This document shows, piece after piece, positions 12,072 through 25,000 of a stretch of DNA of 64,000 nucleotides. The first letter of the stretch is position 1. Every line of letters starts with the position of its first letter. A program made the translations under genes and the position numbers. Below the pieces are notes generated by a model, which had not been told where the DNA came from, searched no databases, and worked only from the letters and a program-made list of their open reading frames with translations. Source of the stretch: Sphaerolaimus hirsutus (Eukaryota; Nematoda; Chromadorea; Monhysterida; Sphaerolaimidae); assembly GCA_964036195.1 (NCBI GenBank), contig OZ038457.1, forward strand, positions 6,475,147 to 6,539,146. The letters are read 5' to 3'.

Positions 12072-12887
12072 CAGAGTTGTGCAAATATTGGTATTTTTGG
12101 AAAACGTAAACGTCAACGTAAATACCTTTTCCAAATCAAAAGTATAAATACTAAAGCGTAAGGTATTTTTAAAATACCAAGGAATACGTTAAAAAAAACG
12201 TAAACGTAATTTTTTTACACACAGTGTTTGATGATGGAAAATACCATTATATTCACATTTAGATGGGTCAATCGCTCCATCTGCACCACTTTCTGATGTA
12301 AGTGTGGCCAAATCCAACTACGCTGGTGATTCTGGGGGAGTCCCATACCCTGTAAAATGCCTTGTAAAATGTCAAATGGCATGCACAGTGTCTAAAGTCA
12401 TGCAAAATGCCCTGGAAGGTGGCAAATCTTTGCCATTTTGCTGGGCATTTTACATGAGTTTTGACATTTGCATGAAATTTTACATTTTACAGGGTGTCCT
12501 ACAGAGTCTGGGATTGGCACCAGAGCTTGCACTCGCCTTACTAGTTTCAAAACGTGTACTACTCACAGTTGTTGCACGTGCGTCATCCGAACTCATCACA
12601 CAAAAATTTATAAACGCAATTTATTTTTATACATTTTTACTTATATGTTACTTTTATGCAAAAACATGAGAATATTGTTGGCTGCAGGTGGTGCAGCCCA
12701 TTTGAATATGTGCGCGTGTGAACGATCACAAGTTTTTTTTTACGTTTTCCCTAGTACCCGGGTATTTTGGTCAGGAAAACGTAACAAAACGTAATGGTAT
12801 TTTTGGAAAACGTAAACGTAAACGTAAGTATAAATACCCGAATAACCGGGTATTTCGGGTAAACGTAAATACGTTTTTCCAACTCTG
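12072..12887. mobile_element. CAGAGTTG-ended word element (AACGTA version) carrying an introner copy
   Basis: Ends CAGAGTTG and CAACTCTG. Next to each end are runs of AAACGTAAACGTAAAT and the frame GGTATTTTTGGAAA. An introner-family copy is inserted at about 12335-12527, with a right end reading TCTGGGATTGGCACCAG. The same skeleton with different words is found at 28590-29096, 37782-38568 and 62427-63570. Confidence 0.75.
12335..12527 (-). mobile_element. Introner-family element, diverged
   Basis: Left end GGGGAGTCCCATACCCTGTAAA follows CTG. Right end GGGTGTCCTACAGAGTCTGGGATTGGCAC precedes CAG. Inner arms contain AAAATGTCAAATGGCATGC and GCATGAAATTTTACATTTTAC. The GTGCC donor end is on the minus strand. 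It sits inside another transposon and not in a gene, which shows that family members move outside genes as well. Confidence 0.7.
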
Positions 12888-13267
12888 GTGGAATGTGCGT
12901 GTGGTCGTGGTTAGGGTTGGCAAACTCCCAGAAAAGAATGAAAATAAAATTAAAATAAAATGGAAAATTTTAGAATAAAATAAAAAAAATAAAATGGAAC
13001 AAGAATAAAATTAAAATAAAATACAATTTTTATACAATTTTCATACGATTTTTATGCAATTTGTATACAAATAATTTTTATAAAACCAACCCTGGTCGTG
13101 GTGAACAAACACTTTTTGTGCAGCGCGCGCTCCAGAGATAGCATCAGTGACCAGTGTGGAATCACGCACCAACTACACACGTCGTCCGCCCACTAACAAA
13201 CAGACCGATATAGACGAATTGTTCTACACGTATTTTAAGTATGTTACGCCTAATTTTCATTGTTGTT

Positions 13268-14141
13268 AGTAGGGTTGGAAAAAATCTATTTTTTTTCTTT
13301 CAAACGTCTTGATAAAAGAATCAATCTAAAAAATTTCTTTAAAAAAATCATATTTTTTCAAAATGGGGATATACCGTATTTCCTCGAAATACCCCCCCCC
13401 CCCTCGAAATACCCCCCCCCCCTCGAAATACCCCCCCTCAAAATGGACACTATGAACTTATAAACCCCCCCCTCGAAATACCCCCCCCCAAATTTAGTGT
13501 ATAGAGAACGTAAATGACAAAGGCTGCGGTTTGTCATCTGGGTAATGCAAGAAACACGTTAAAAACGATGACTCTGTTATGTGAGAACAGTGATTATACG
13601 TCTACACACTTATACAAGTCTTTAGAGTCTTATAAATGGCGATTTTTGTTGCATTTTCGACGTCTGCGTACGTTTCAGACGACAATTTAGTACTCGGTTT
13701 TCAAAAAATTTCTGGCGAAATAATTAACCCCCCCCCTCGAAATACCCCCCCCCCTCGTTTAACCCCCCTCAAAATTCTCACTATGAAACAATAAACCCCC
13801 CGGGGGTATTTCGAGGAAATACGGTAGATAGAAAATATGTGTATGTCAAGTGTCAGACAATGTATTGTTATGTCCATTGTGGTCATATTATGACTGTGGA
13901 ATCATGGGATAGCATTATAAGCAGTGATTCCTTTAAAAAAGATCCACTTTTATGTCAACTTTTTAGGTAGGTATATCGCTTTTTGTCGAACATTCACGAC
14001 TTCAAAATTGCAAAATACTTGGTGCATGTAAATATACCAGAAATTGCGCTTTTCGATTTTTTTAAATAAAAGCAGTTTTCACTCTGTGAATTCAAAAACA
14101 AACAGATTGTTTATTTAAAAAATCTGGTACCATCCCTAGTA
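13268..14141. mobile_element. TAGGGTTGGAAAAA-ended element with a nested ACCGTATTTCC element
   Basis: Starts TAGTAGGGTTGGAAAAAATC and ends near ACCATCCCTAGTA. It shares the internal stretch CATTGTGGTCATATTATGAC and GGATAGCATTATAAGCAGTG with the intact relative at 41632-42267. Into it is inserted 13373-13825, with ACCGTATTTCCTCGAAATAC and GTATTTCGAGGAAATACGGT ends around a poly-C core. The 12888-13267 stretch before it holds only a small GTTGGCAAACTC...AACCAACCC repeat. Confidence 0.75.
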
Positions 14142-14317
14142 GTGAGGAAAAAGCTCCAGGACTTTGGCGCCAAGCGCCAAAAGCGCCATGGCGCTTTTTA
14201 TGGGCGTGGCGCGAAGCGCCAATGGCGCCACAGCAAAAACGCGCCAAGCGCCAAAAGCGCCATGGCGCTTTTTCCTTTGGCGCTAGCGCCATGGCACTTT
14301 TCCATCACTGATCCCTA
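14137..14317. mobile_element. Small element made of GGCGCCAAGCGCC words
   Basis: CTAGTAGTGAGGAAAAAGC at the left pairs with CTTTTCCATCACTGATCCCTAG at the right. The interior is GGCGCCAAGCGCCAAAAGCGCCATGGCGC repeats. It is a relative of the nested word elements in the carboxypeptidase intron at 54152-55237, which have the same TAGTGATG ends but GGCACC words. Confidence 0.7.
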
Positions 14318-14897
14318 GTTGTCAGCCGCCTGAATTTATAATTTCAGTAAAGAACCTAAAAATGGCGCCAGATATTGATGGTTCCAGTTCCAGTGACAGA
14401 TAAATACAGGCAAGGTCATATGAATGGTGATCAATCACTGACCAGACTATAAATGGAAACGTTGCGCGATCAATTCAGCTCTGTAGCTCGATATCGATAG
14501 AGTATTTCTATTTACCTAATTATCGAGTATCCTCCATGGATAATATGGTATTATTATTAGGTATTCTGCCGTGATTGAAAATGTACATTTTCCCTTCCCG
14601 TAAACACATGTCTAAATATAGTTGAAAAAGTTCAGGTGACGTTGCCAGATTCAATTTACTTCAGAAGTCAAAAGTCGAAGATAATAAACGTCATATTTGA
14701 CTGAAGAAATAAAAACGTCATCGAAGATTTTTACCATAAATTTTTAACCGCATCAACAAATTGACAACAGTTGACGCGAAGGTTGCAAAAAGTTGCTCAA
14801 ATAATAAAATTGCTCAAATTGCTCAAACTCCCTTCTTCATTCCCAGCTTATTTTTATCGACTTGTATGGACTAACCGCTAAACCTCAGTTTGCTGGA

Positions 14898-17800
14898 ATG
14901 TCTTCAATCAGCTTGGCGGCGGTGGTGTTCAGCTTCTTCACTGTTCAAGTGAGTGCAATGAAAATCACAAAATCATGAAAATATAGGCGCTGCGCACAAT
15001 AGTTCACACGTGTGTCCACTTGCCTTTGTCAACTCAGATTTCAGCTTCACGTGTCACGGAGGCTGTATGGCCCGATGCAACTCCCCCCGAAATAACAATG
15101 TTGCGAGTCATCAAAATTTGTTGCATCGCTCCACATTGAAAAAATATTTAGTTGATTCAGGGCACATTGTGTTGCATCGCTCCACATGAGATATTTCCGG
15201 TGCTCGCACGCATTGCGCAATAGCGCGTGCGGCAAAAAAACTAACATCAAAGTGGTCAATAGATCAATTGGGGTCACAAAAGCAAAACATAAGTGAATGG
15301 CTAATGGGGCATTGGATTTGACACACCTGACCCTGGTTCTGGCAGCAGACTAAAGCAAATATGTCCAGCTAATCCATGATTTGTTTGCCAATATTGAAAA
15401 TCGTTTTTTTTTGCTGGAGTGAAACTTGAGTCCTATTTTTCATCAGATTTCTCTTCAGATAAATGGATGAAGCTAGAAGCTATTCCAAATGACTGCCAGT
15501 AATAGCCATTTTCAGCACATAAGTGGCCCAACACATACTAGTTGACAACTGAAAATTCCTAAGCTGATGAATCTGTTTTAAACAAATTTCACTTTGCTAG
15601 AATAAATAAGTTGATGGAGATTAAAGATCTAATATTGACTAATACTGTTGACAAAAATTTAAAATCATTCATTATTGTGAACTCAAATGTGTTCAAAACA
15701 GATTTAAAAGTTTTGGAAATTTCAGTTGTCAACTAGTGTGTGCAGGCACAATCACACATATTTACTAGCACCTGTTTGCACAGACACATTCACCTCAATA
15801 CTTTTTGCCATTTTAAATGCCATTTTTACTTAGGTATATTCCATAAACAATGGGACTACCGCGGTGTTATTTCGGGACACAACGCGGGTGCGCGAGTCAA
15901 CTCCACGTCTGGGTTGATTCAGGCACATTGGGTTGTTGATTCGCAACACATGGCACTAGGGGGGTCAACATAGATGTTGGTTGCATCGGGACATATAGAA
16001 TGAGTTGATTCGGGCGGAGTTGACTCAAGCGCCCGTGCCGTCACGGAGCTATCTTCCAATGCACTTGTCGTAATGTGCCTGCGCACACTTATTTTCACAC
16101 GAAATTTCGAAAACTCACAAATCAGCTTAGAACGCATTTGAGTTTTCTACAATGAGGTGGCCGTCAACTACAGTTGACGGAGATTGAAAATGACTAATTG
16201 TCGAAAACTCAAACACGTTCAAAGCTTATTTATGAAGTTTCGAAATTTCGTGTGCGCAGGGCCAATATTTATTTTTCAACATTTCCGCATGTGCATTCGG
16301 AGATCGTTCAGCGACGCGTGAAGCCGAAATCTGATTTAACACTGACCAGTTGACACACAGGTGTCAAGTGTCAGCTAGTATGTGGGCCGCCTTTACATTC
16401 AAAACGACTTAAAACGACGATTCAAAATGCCAGGTTCTGGGCTGCGACGAATCTGACCTCAACTGCCGCTTTCATCAGTTCCGGCAGCAGCAAACAGGAG
16501 AGACAAGCAGACAAAGCAGACAGTTCGGCACCACCGCACCGCCCAGACGGAACTCTGACCATTGCGACTATCCTGAGTTATGGCTGATCACTGGCAGCGC
16601 AGATATCACCTGCAGTCGGTTTTATTGGACTGATTGAGTTTGAGCGGGTTTCGTTCGGTTTGAAAGTAGCCTGGGGACACACCCAGACCCTGTAAAAGAC
16701 CCTGTGCAGTGTAAAAGATGCTGTAAAATGTCATGTAAAATGCTGTGTAAGGTGTGAAATGTCATGTAAAAGACCCTGTAAAGTGTTATGTGTATCCAAA
16801 TCTTATTTTATTGTATCCAAATCTTATGTTTTTTGTATCAAAATTTTACTTTTTACATAAGATTTGGATACGATAAAAATGTTTGGATACACTTGGCACT
16901 TTACAGGGTCTTTTACAGGACATTTGACAGTCTCTTTCACATAACACATGATACTTTACAGGGTCTTTTACACTTTACAGGGTCTTTACACTTTACAGGG
17001 TCTTTTACACTTTACAGGGTCTTTTACGGGGTCTGGGAGTGGCACCTGGTTGACGGATGTAAGTAATGGAGTGATTACAGCTTGGATTACATCAATACCT
17101 TCAATGTGACCAAAAGTCATCGTCCACAGTCACTGCCATTTGATTGAGGAAATTCAAAAAATTTCTATTTTACGTTGAAATTTTACGCCAGCTGAAGAAA
17201 AATCAATTCTACGCTATGTCATTGCATGCAATCACCTGGCATAGAATTGACTTTTCTTCAGCTGGCGTAAAATTTCAACGTAAAATCGTAATTTTTGAAT
17301 TTTCACAATCAAATAGCGGTGACCGTGGACGATGACTCTGGGACACAATGAAGGTATTGATAAGCATATTGTCCATGAAAAAATGCAGACCTGTAAAATA
17401 TCATCATCCACTTTCATGTGATCAATTTTGCGATGAAATTTTACGCTGTAATTTTACGTCGAGCTGTAATCGTAGCATAAATGTGAAATGGATACGTGGC
17501 CGCATAGATTTGATTTTTCATTTCTTGTGTATGGTTGGAGATTGCAAAAGAGCATCCATTACCAATTGAATATGTTATCACTGGTGCTGTCAATTACCAA
17601 TTGAATCTACGGCACTGGCGCAGTTTTTCGCAAGCTAATTTCATCACTAAAGCATCACTAATGAGTAGATAATGAGTAACGACCACTCAATCACCACCAA
17701 ACTCAATTTCAGCTCGGCCACAAGTTGTAGGGCGCTACATGAAAGTTGACACTCGATCAATCACGATCACCCCCGATGTGATCAGACTACCCGGCTGTTT

Positions 17801-20800
17801 CAACGTCGAGTTCATTTTTGAGGTCACACAAGAAATGAGTCAATTACCGAGCAGCTTTTTTGGCCATGTCAATTATCAGTGGTGGAATTTCGACCAGTTT
17901 AGCAATCTCAAGTGCCAAAATGCATCTGCCAATGGATGTGGGGGATTTGGTAACAATTGGTTTGTTTTTGTGCATGCACATAAATCTGGTTTAAGATGTT
18001 TAGGTGTATAATTATTTGAAAAACCCATCTTTTCACAGTTACTACTGCGATATCTGCAATGGCTTGAAGCAGTTGCCAAGTAAAGTGAGAACTAACGAAA
18101 ATCTCAATGAACACCAGAAGGAGACATTGCAACAATTCACCAACATTAACTGCCCAACAGATGTGTGTGATAGAACACTCAATTTTCTTGTTTCTTTAAC
18201 TTTGAAGGTTTATTTTCAAGAATCCATTTGTCCCCCTACAGGTTGGAGTATATCAGTTCTCAAAGGAATTCTGCTTCAATGATTACAAGGCTTTGGATGC
18301 TGATGGTGATTGCAAAATCGACCTAGGTGATATCTTCAAAAACAAGTCCTGGGATACTAACTACAAGGAACTGTTCAGATCTCTGCAGCAAGCTGGCCAG
18401 GTGTGTATAAAATTAAAAATGTAAAAAATATATAGCTCAGTATTTACCAACTACCCACCCAGTGATATCCCATAACAGCACCAAGATTTTGGCAATAAGC
18501 AAAATTGGGAAAATCATGAAATAACGGAAGTGCCCATCACTAATGCCACACAGTGTCTGGACTGTATACTATACAATGAATGTTACCATATTTTGATGAA
18601 TCTAGGTGGTCACGTTAAACATCATGCACCAATTTTACCCATTGTAATTTAACCCATGCTAGTTCAAGAGGAGAAATGTCATGTGAGAAATATAAACTGT
18701 TCCATTTTATATTCAGCCAAAAAATGGTAGACTTCACAACAAACCATAGGCTCATTCGACCATACACCATATCACACCACACTCCAATCACGCCCAGGGC
18801 ACCATCTACGCCAAGTACCAGCTGGCGCACAACGCCACCGGCGACCAGCTGCTCAAGAAGAAGGCCGAGGAGTCGCTGATGCGGCAGAAAGTGGAACGGG
18901 AACTTTCCGCAGCCAGACCGGCCTGGGCGAACAATGAACGCGACTGGAAGGAGTATGTGAATTGGGCGGCGCAGAGCAGAATCGACGCCTGGCATGCGTT
19001 GGTTTTGATCAGCTGCTCAGCTGTGTTCATTTTTGATTAGGTACCCATTTCCCTTTCATGGCGTGTGGTGGTTGACGATGGCAAACGTAAATTCGAATAT
19101 TTTTACAGAACGAGAACGTTTGTTACAGAATTTTTTTTGAAGTTTTCAAATTTCTATTTCACCAATAGAATAAAAATCGATCGAATAAACACTTAAATTT
19201 TTTTTTCTCTTCGAAAGAATATTTTTCGCTGTTTTTGGATAAAAATGCATTAAAAATGCGCTATTCAAAGATTTCAACACTTTTTCCACGGGGTTTGCCA
19301 TCGAACTGCGCCGGGTGCTGTACAACTTGACATCAACCCCTCTTGCCCCATAAACCAGTCCCACACACCGTAAAATGTCAGACAAATTCATCATGCGCAG
19401 TGTAAAATACCAAATGCCCAATAGAAAAAAGAATATATTTTTGAGCACATTTTCACGTGTGAACTGGCCTTAGGCTACGATCAATAAAAAAATACCGCTA
19501 CTTGTATTTACTTGAAGATGTCGTGTACAATCCAACGATGGGTAAGTTCTCCAAAAAAAACACTTTCTGTGTTTTGAGTTTTTCAAAAATGAATACCTGT
19601 GTTTTGAGTTTTTTTCTTGAAAAAAACTTGAGTAACTCTGTTTTTATTTCTGTGTTTTTTGTAAAAACTCGAGTTTTTTTATTTTTTTCTAAAAAAAACT
19701 CGAGTTTTTTCCAAAAAAAATTCGAGTTTTCCCCTAAAAAAATTTGATTTACAGCATTTCAATCTGGAAACAGTGGTTTTCTTATAAAATATCGGTTTTG
19801 CACATGTTTTAACCACACATAACATTTGTGTATTCATTCAAGTGTCAAAAAAGTCCTTAAAAATGTCCACAATGAGGACATCAACATCACAACACCAGCA
19901 ACAAAATGCCCAGAAATGACAATTTACGCAGTACTCCAAAATTCTTCAATGGATGTGCACTGTATGGAAGACTACGGAATTGATTTGAACTACAACTATC
20001 ATATTACCTCGAAATACCCCCATGGGCATTATTATTTCGTCAGAAAGTTTTGTAAGGATCATAGAAAATAGTAGGCATTTACGTACCCAAAACAGGTTAT
20101 AAATGCGGACAAACAGGATATATTTGAAATAAACATGTAGTCAGCTACACAACCTAGTACAGTCTTTGTGTAGCTGCGATGCAAATTAGCAGTAATAAAT
20201 ACATCATGTACATTGGATACATGATGTACATCATCCCGGAGGGGGGTATTTCGAGGGGGGCGGGGCTTATTATTTCACCAGTCCATTTTGAGGGGAGTTA
20301 ACTCAAGGGGGGTTTATTCAAGGTAATAAGGTATACTTAAATGTCGAAACTTAAATTGTCAAATCCACCATGAGATGTGCATGCCATCTTGTTTTTCTTT
20401 TTTGTACCATTATAAAATATGAATACATTATGTACATATTTACATACTATAGATGCTTATCTTATCTTGTTTAGTTTAACTGAATTAATGTGCATTCAAC
20501 CACTTCGCTGAAAAAGACACAAAAACTCAAAAAACTTTTCTGTGTTTCCGTGTTTCTGTGTTTCTGTGTTCTCCTAAAAAAAACTCATTTGAGTTTTGAG
20601 TTTTTCAAAATTTATGAGTTTCCGTGTTTCTGTGTAAAACAAAAACACAGAAACTCAATCAGTTTCTGTGTTCAATTTCTGTGTTTTTTTCCATCGTTGG
20701 TACAATCATCCCAACAAAGATAGGTACGTACAGTTTTTACGCAATTAATGCACTAATGTTCAGGATGATTTTGTCTTCCCAAAGTCTAGTCGAAAGTCCA

Positions 20801-21731
20801 ACATCTAGTCGAAAAAATCGCAGTTCAATGCACTTTTTGTGCTACATCATTGGATTGGGATTAAAAAAATTGTGTTCTCTCAGCAGCACGCGCAATTTTT
20901 ACACAAAAATTTGCGCGAAGAGTAACACGACAACACTTTTTCATCGCCGCCAATGCCACACCCTGTCAAATTAACTCCCCCCACATCCTTCAATAATTTG
21001 TTTACGATTTTCGCTAAGGTCATTTAAATATTAAACCTGCACACTTTGCATGGAAAATTACATATCCATTCTGAATACTGCACCAAAATGAAAACCGTAT
21101 TCTTCTAATAGAACGGTATACCTCCAATAGAACGGCACCTCTAATAGAACGGCAGGTAAAAACGTTGACGAAAAAAATAGAACGGCGCTCTTCTATTAGA
21201 TTTGAAGTTATACGGTACATTGGTTTCACAGGGGAACTGTAGTGCAGAATATCTCACGCCACTTGATTCATCAAATTATGGTAACATCAGTGGCCAGTTC
21301 CGCAAATTGAGAAGTGAGAAGTGAAGTGGCAAATGCGAAGTGAATTGAGAAGAAAATTGGCAAAAGCGAAGTGAAATGGCAAGTAAATTGGCAAAAGCGA
21401 AGTAAAAATTTAAAAAATAAAAAGCGATTTCCCTTCGCTTTTGCCAATTTCCTTCTCAATTCACTTCTCATTTCACTTCGCATTTGCCACTTCACTTCTC
21501 ACTTCTCAATTTGTGGAACTGGCACCTGCAAAGCACTCGACCCAATTCTCACTCTATTACAGGGGACCCTACCTGGAATGGCTTTTGTATGAAAATCAAC
21601 TGGCGTGCATCAAATTCTCGTTCGATGTTTGCGACCAAGAACCGAAACTCCGCGAGCCGGTACCAGTGAACCCTTTCGGTTTCTCGCAATTTAACAAGGC
21701 CCAACCAAAGTACAAGTGTCCGACGTCGTAA
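14898..21731 (+). CDS. Secreted Cys-rich protein of unknown family (7 exons, 361 aa)
   Basis: Exons: 14898-14948, 16434-16614, 17713-17959, 18039-18162, 18242-18400, 18798-18952 and 21563-21731 (TAA stop). All have GT-AG boundaries and closing phases (0,1,2,0,0,2), for 362 codons including the stop. Exon 1 encodes MSSISLAAVVFSFFTVQ, a secretion signal, so the product is probably extracellular. After it come CDESDLNC, a Gln/Arg-rich linker, a beta-rich part (around MKVDTRSITITPDVIRLPGC) and a Cys cluster NNCYYCDICNG spanning the exon 3/4 junction. There is also one EF-hand-like loop, DADGDCKIDLGD, whose sixth position is Cys rather than Gly. A charged helix around LLKKKAEESLMRQKVERE and a C-terminal segment with three Cys ending KYKCPTS follow. 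I do not recognise the family; calcium binding is only suggested. Introns 2 and 6 contain antisense introner-family copies. Confidence 0.8.
15526..15752. mobile_element. MITE with CACATACTAGTTGACAAC ends, in intron 1 of the secreted-protein gene
   Basis: Ends CCAACACATACTAGTTGACAAC and GTTGTCAACTAGTGTGTGCAGGC are inverted repeats, with inner arms AACTGAAAATT / AATTTCAGTTG. Member of the CACACACTAGTT-ended group. A variant with CCTGCGCACACTT...GTGTGCGCAGG ends lies at about 16078-16262. Confidence 0.75.
16674..17045 (-). mobile_element. Introner-family element, antisense in intron 2
   Basis: Flanked by CTG on both sides, which is CAG on the minus strand. The right end reads GGGTCTGGGAGTGGCAC and the left end GGGGACACACCCAGACCCTG. 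The interior holds tandem TTTTACACTTTACAGGGTC units and arms containing ATCCAAATCTTAT / ATAAGATTTGGAT. The donor-like GTGCC end faces the minus strand, so it cannot act as an intron for this plus-strand gene. It lies wholly within a normal large intron. Confidence 0.85.
17116..17336. mobile_element. Palindromic MITE, GTCATCGTCCACAGTCA ends
   Basis: Near-complete palindrome: GTCATCGTCCACAGTCACTG pairs with GGTGACCGTGGACGATGAC, and TTTTACGTTGAAATTTTACG with CGTAAAATTTCAACGTAAAA. No flanking duplication was resolved. It lies in intron 2 of the secreted-protein gene. Confidence 0.8.
19531..20703. mobile_element. CCAACGATGG-ended element of GTGTTTTGAGTTTTT words, with nested insertion
   Basis: CCAACGATGG at the left and CCATCGTTGG at the right. 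Adjacent inner parts are long runs of TTTCTGTGTTTTGAGTTTTTC-type words. An ATTACCTCGAAATACCCC...GGTAATAAGGTAT element is inserted at 20004-20335. It occupies much of intron 6 of the secreted-protein gene. A plausible plus-strand frame at 19843-20000 (containing TTPATKCPEMTIYAVLQN) fits no splice phase of that gene and is not annotated as an exon. Confidence 0.65.
21291..21525 (-). mobile_element. Second introner family (GTGCCAGTTCCGCAAATTG ends), antisense in intron 6
   Basis: Left end TGGCCAGTTCCGCAAATTGAG and right end CTCAATTTGTGGAACTGGCAC. The arms consist of GAAGTGAGAAGTGAAGTGGC and AAAAGCGAAGTGAAATGGC words. On the minus strand the right end reads CAG/GTGCCAGTTCC, the same GTGCC start as family one. 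The splice-competent relative is at 30684-30843. Confidence 0.75.
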
Positions 21732-22081
21732 AAATGGATTCGATCGTGATTCTAATGTCAAAATTAGTTCGCCCACGGCGCTTATTTTACGTTCTCAGTT
21801 TGTGTATTTATTTAACATCGACCATTGGTTCGTGAAAAATCAGCTGTAAATATGTGACGATGTATAAAAGCGCGCGTGATCGTAAAAATTGCATTGGTCC
21901 TCGTAAAATCCAAGGTGATGTGCTCAAAAACGTTCCCCGTTGAGTTTGCGTGGAATAAAAAAATTCCAATTTTATTTGCGCACGTTGCAATTTACGTCAC
22001 GATGCAAGAAGACAACCACAACCGATGGAAACGTCAGAACAAAACGTCACAATAACCGCAAAAATATAAACTTGTGCGATT

Positions 22082-25000
22082 CTACAGTTTGCCAGCCGCG
22101 CGAGCATCCCATAGCCTGGAAAGGGTATCATAGCCACGCTGGCGCTGTGCATCTGTTGGGCCATAATTGTTGCCATTTCTGCCATTGTTACCATTTTGAG
22201 GCCCATTGTAATTTTCTTGTTGGGTGCCTGTGGGGTGGGCCGGTTTGTTTGTGAAGGACATGGGTGAATTTTGGTCAGATGTAGGGCCCTGGGGGAGGGG
22301 GTTCCTGAAGTTCCTCAAGGGGGTGGGGGGGTTTCCTCAAGGAGGGTCCTGAATACTAAACATTCATCACACAGGAGCGTTTAATTATACTTTTTAACTC
22401 ATTTGACTCAAAAAGCATTTTATTATAGGCAACAATGAAAATACCTGGCCACTGCTGCTGTCCCTGGTCATATTGTCCTTGATTTTGACTCTGATTAGAC
22501 CCTTGATACTGTTGTTGTTGTTGCTGATTCTGACCACCATCCTGATACTGTTGTTGTTGCTGATTCTGACCACCATCCTGATACTGTTGTTGTTGCTGAT
22601 TCTGACCACCATCCTGATACTGTTGTTGCTGTTGATTCTGACCTGCCTGATTTTGATACTGGTCCTGATTTTGCGCCGCATCTCCACCCGCATACTGCTG
22701 TTGCTGGGGCAGGGGCAGCACTGGTGCTGGTGCACGGGCATATGGGTCGTCCACGATGGATATAGGCCTGTTGCTGGCGTTGTCTGCATATGGGTCCTGT
22801 TTGGCAGTGTTGCTGGCGTATGGATCCTGTTCCACTGGAGCTGGCAGGCGGGCATACTGATCTACTGGAGGTGGCTGCACGTAGCTGTCGGTTTGTGTTT
22901 CCTGTTGCTGGCCGGCATAGCTGTCGGTTTGTGTTTCCTGTTGCTGGCCGGCATAGCTGTCGGTTTGTGTTTCCTGTTGTTGGCCGGCGTAGCTGTCTGT
23001 TTGTGTTTCCACTTGGCCGCCATAGCTGAAATGGTGATTTTACTGAATTTTGAATTTTTTGATCCACACATTTTGATGAAAGCATTTACATTTGTGTAAA
23101 AAAGGCCATTGTTTGTGCCATTATTTGTTAGTTTGTGGTAGGGTTGGGAATTAAAAATTGTTGGTTCCGGTTGAGGTTCAAAAAAAAACTGGTTCGGGTC
23201 GGTTCCGGTTCTCAGCCCTAGTGTGTGGAATGAATACTGCAATGTAAACGAGTAAATATCTTCAAAAACCACATGAGCTAACCTGGGCACAGCCTGTGAT
23301 GTCTGGACTACTGGCGGATCTATGTCAGATCGTGGTGGACATTCGCAGTACAGACCGTCCTTGCCTTGTGGACCAGGGCGACCCTGTTCACCTGGGTAGC
23401 CTTGGATGCCGTAACGGCCCTGAAAGATGAAAATACTTGATAGGTATGTTGAATACCCCCACACCAAAGCAAGTTGGGCAAATTGGGAAAATTCAGAAAA
23501 ATATATTTAGCAAATAATAAAGCTTTGCTTGGTGCACATTTTGAATCCCTACATAGCATTCAGATTTAGCAACTCCACGCAGAAGTCACAGAGAAAATAT
23601 TTGCAGCAAATTGTTAAAGTTTTACAATCTATGGACAATTGAAATTTATCACTTTACGGAGTTTTTTTCTCAACTGTAAAAAAAATACAAGGCGTACCTC
23701 CCCTCCGCGTTCGCCATCGGTGCCGGGCTCGCCATAGAGGCCGGGCAGTCCGCTCATGCCCGGCTTGCCCATCATGCCCTGAAAATTTGAGGTTTGGATG
23801 ACCAAAAAAGACAACGACATAAATGTGAGCTAATGCTACAGATCAGGGACCAGGGGTCTACAACATTAAAGGTGGGATTTGTAGGTTGAGGGCTACTAGT
23901 CTAAATACTGTATGCTACTTGACTCCATATTTTAACATGAATTTTGTGTTATATTGTTTTCTCGAGGGTTGAGGAAGGAATGATTGGATCGAAAAGTGGG
24001 CATCAGTGTCTTCAGTTGACTTTTTCGAGAGTCTTAGACATAGGTGTGGGTAGTGTAGGGTTAATGTTGTGTTGTTACCTCATTGCCTCTGTTTCCCGCA
24101 GTCTGCAGCAATAAAATACAATTTAATGCAATTCAGGTGCAAGATTTTCCCATAAAACAGTTTGCAATATCAATGTTTGGCCCCCTAGAAGCTTTTTATC
24201 TATGTCAATGTGAAAATCGTACAGTTATCAAACTTTCTGAGCAACTTTAAACTCATTTTGCCCAAAGATTTTATCAAAGTTTATAAATTGTATAAATAAA
24301 CTAGGTATATATATACCGTAAATCCTCGAATAAGTCCCCCCCCCTCGAAAAACTACCCCCTCGAATAACTCCCCGCTCTAAGCAGGCTGAGGAAAAAAAT
24401 AACTCCCCCCCCCTCGAATAACTCCCCCCTATTTTATGGGTGGGAAAGTAGTCCACGTATAAAAAAAACATATTTATGTATACATTCATTTAAAGTATGC
24501 ATTATTTTGTATTTGATGCACACTAACATTGATTTCATTCCATGAATAATGGGATTTCTATACTGGCTTAGACCTTTATGCAAGTAACTTAACCCCATTC
24601 GGATGATATATTGATCATGCTTTTTACTCAAAATTCCGACAAAAAAATAACTCCCCCCTCGAATAACTCCCCCCCTCGAATGAGTCCCCCCTCAAAAAAT
24701 TCTGAGGAAAAAATAACTCCCCCGGGGACTTATTCGAGGATTTACGGTAATTCGATAAAAATATTATGTGCTACTAAAACGCGATTTTTGTCCCAAAAAC
24801 GAACTTTTTCAAAACAAATAATAAGCACGCTACATATTCAACACCCGCCAAATTCGACCACCCCAAGTTAATATTGTCATAACCTTCAGAATAGAAATTT
24901 GTCACTTAAACGAAACCCGACCTTGCCAAAAACAGCACTGCATCTATGTTAATGGCAAACTCACGATCATGCCAGGCACCCCGGAGAAACCCTTTGGTCC

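Noticed and set aside
12304..12794. 120-codon plus frames
   Set aside because: They run through an introner copy nested in a word element; codon content follows the repeats.
18615..18995. Minus-strand 126-codon open frame
   Set aside because: Antisense of exon 6 of the secreted-protein gene; no splice or homology support.
22473..23099. Long plus-strand open frame with Leu/Ile-rich repeats
   Set aside because: Exact antisense of the collagen Gln/Tyr repeat exon. The repeat keeps several frames open; the minus strand has the collagen sequence and consistent splice phases.
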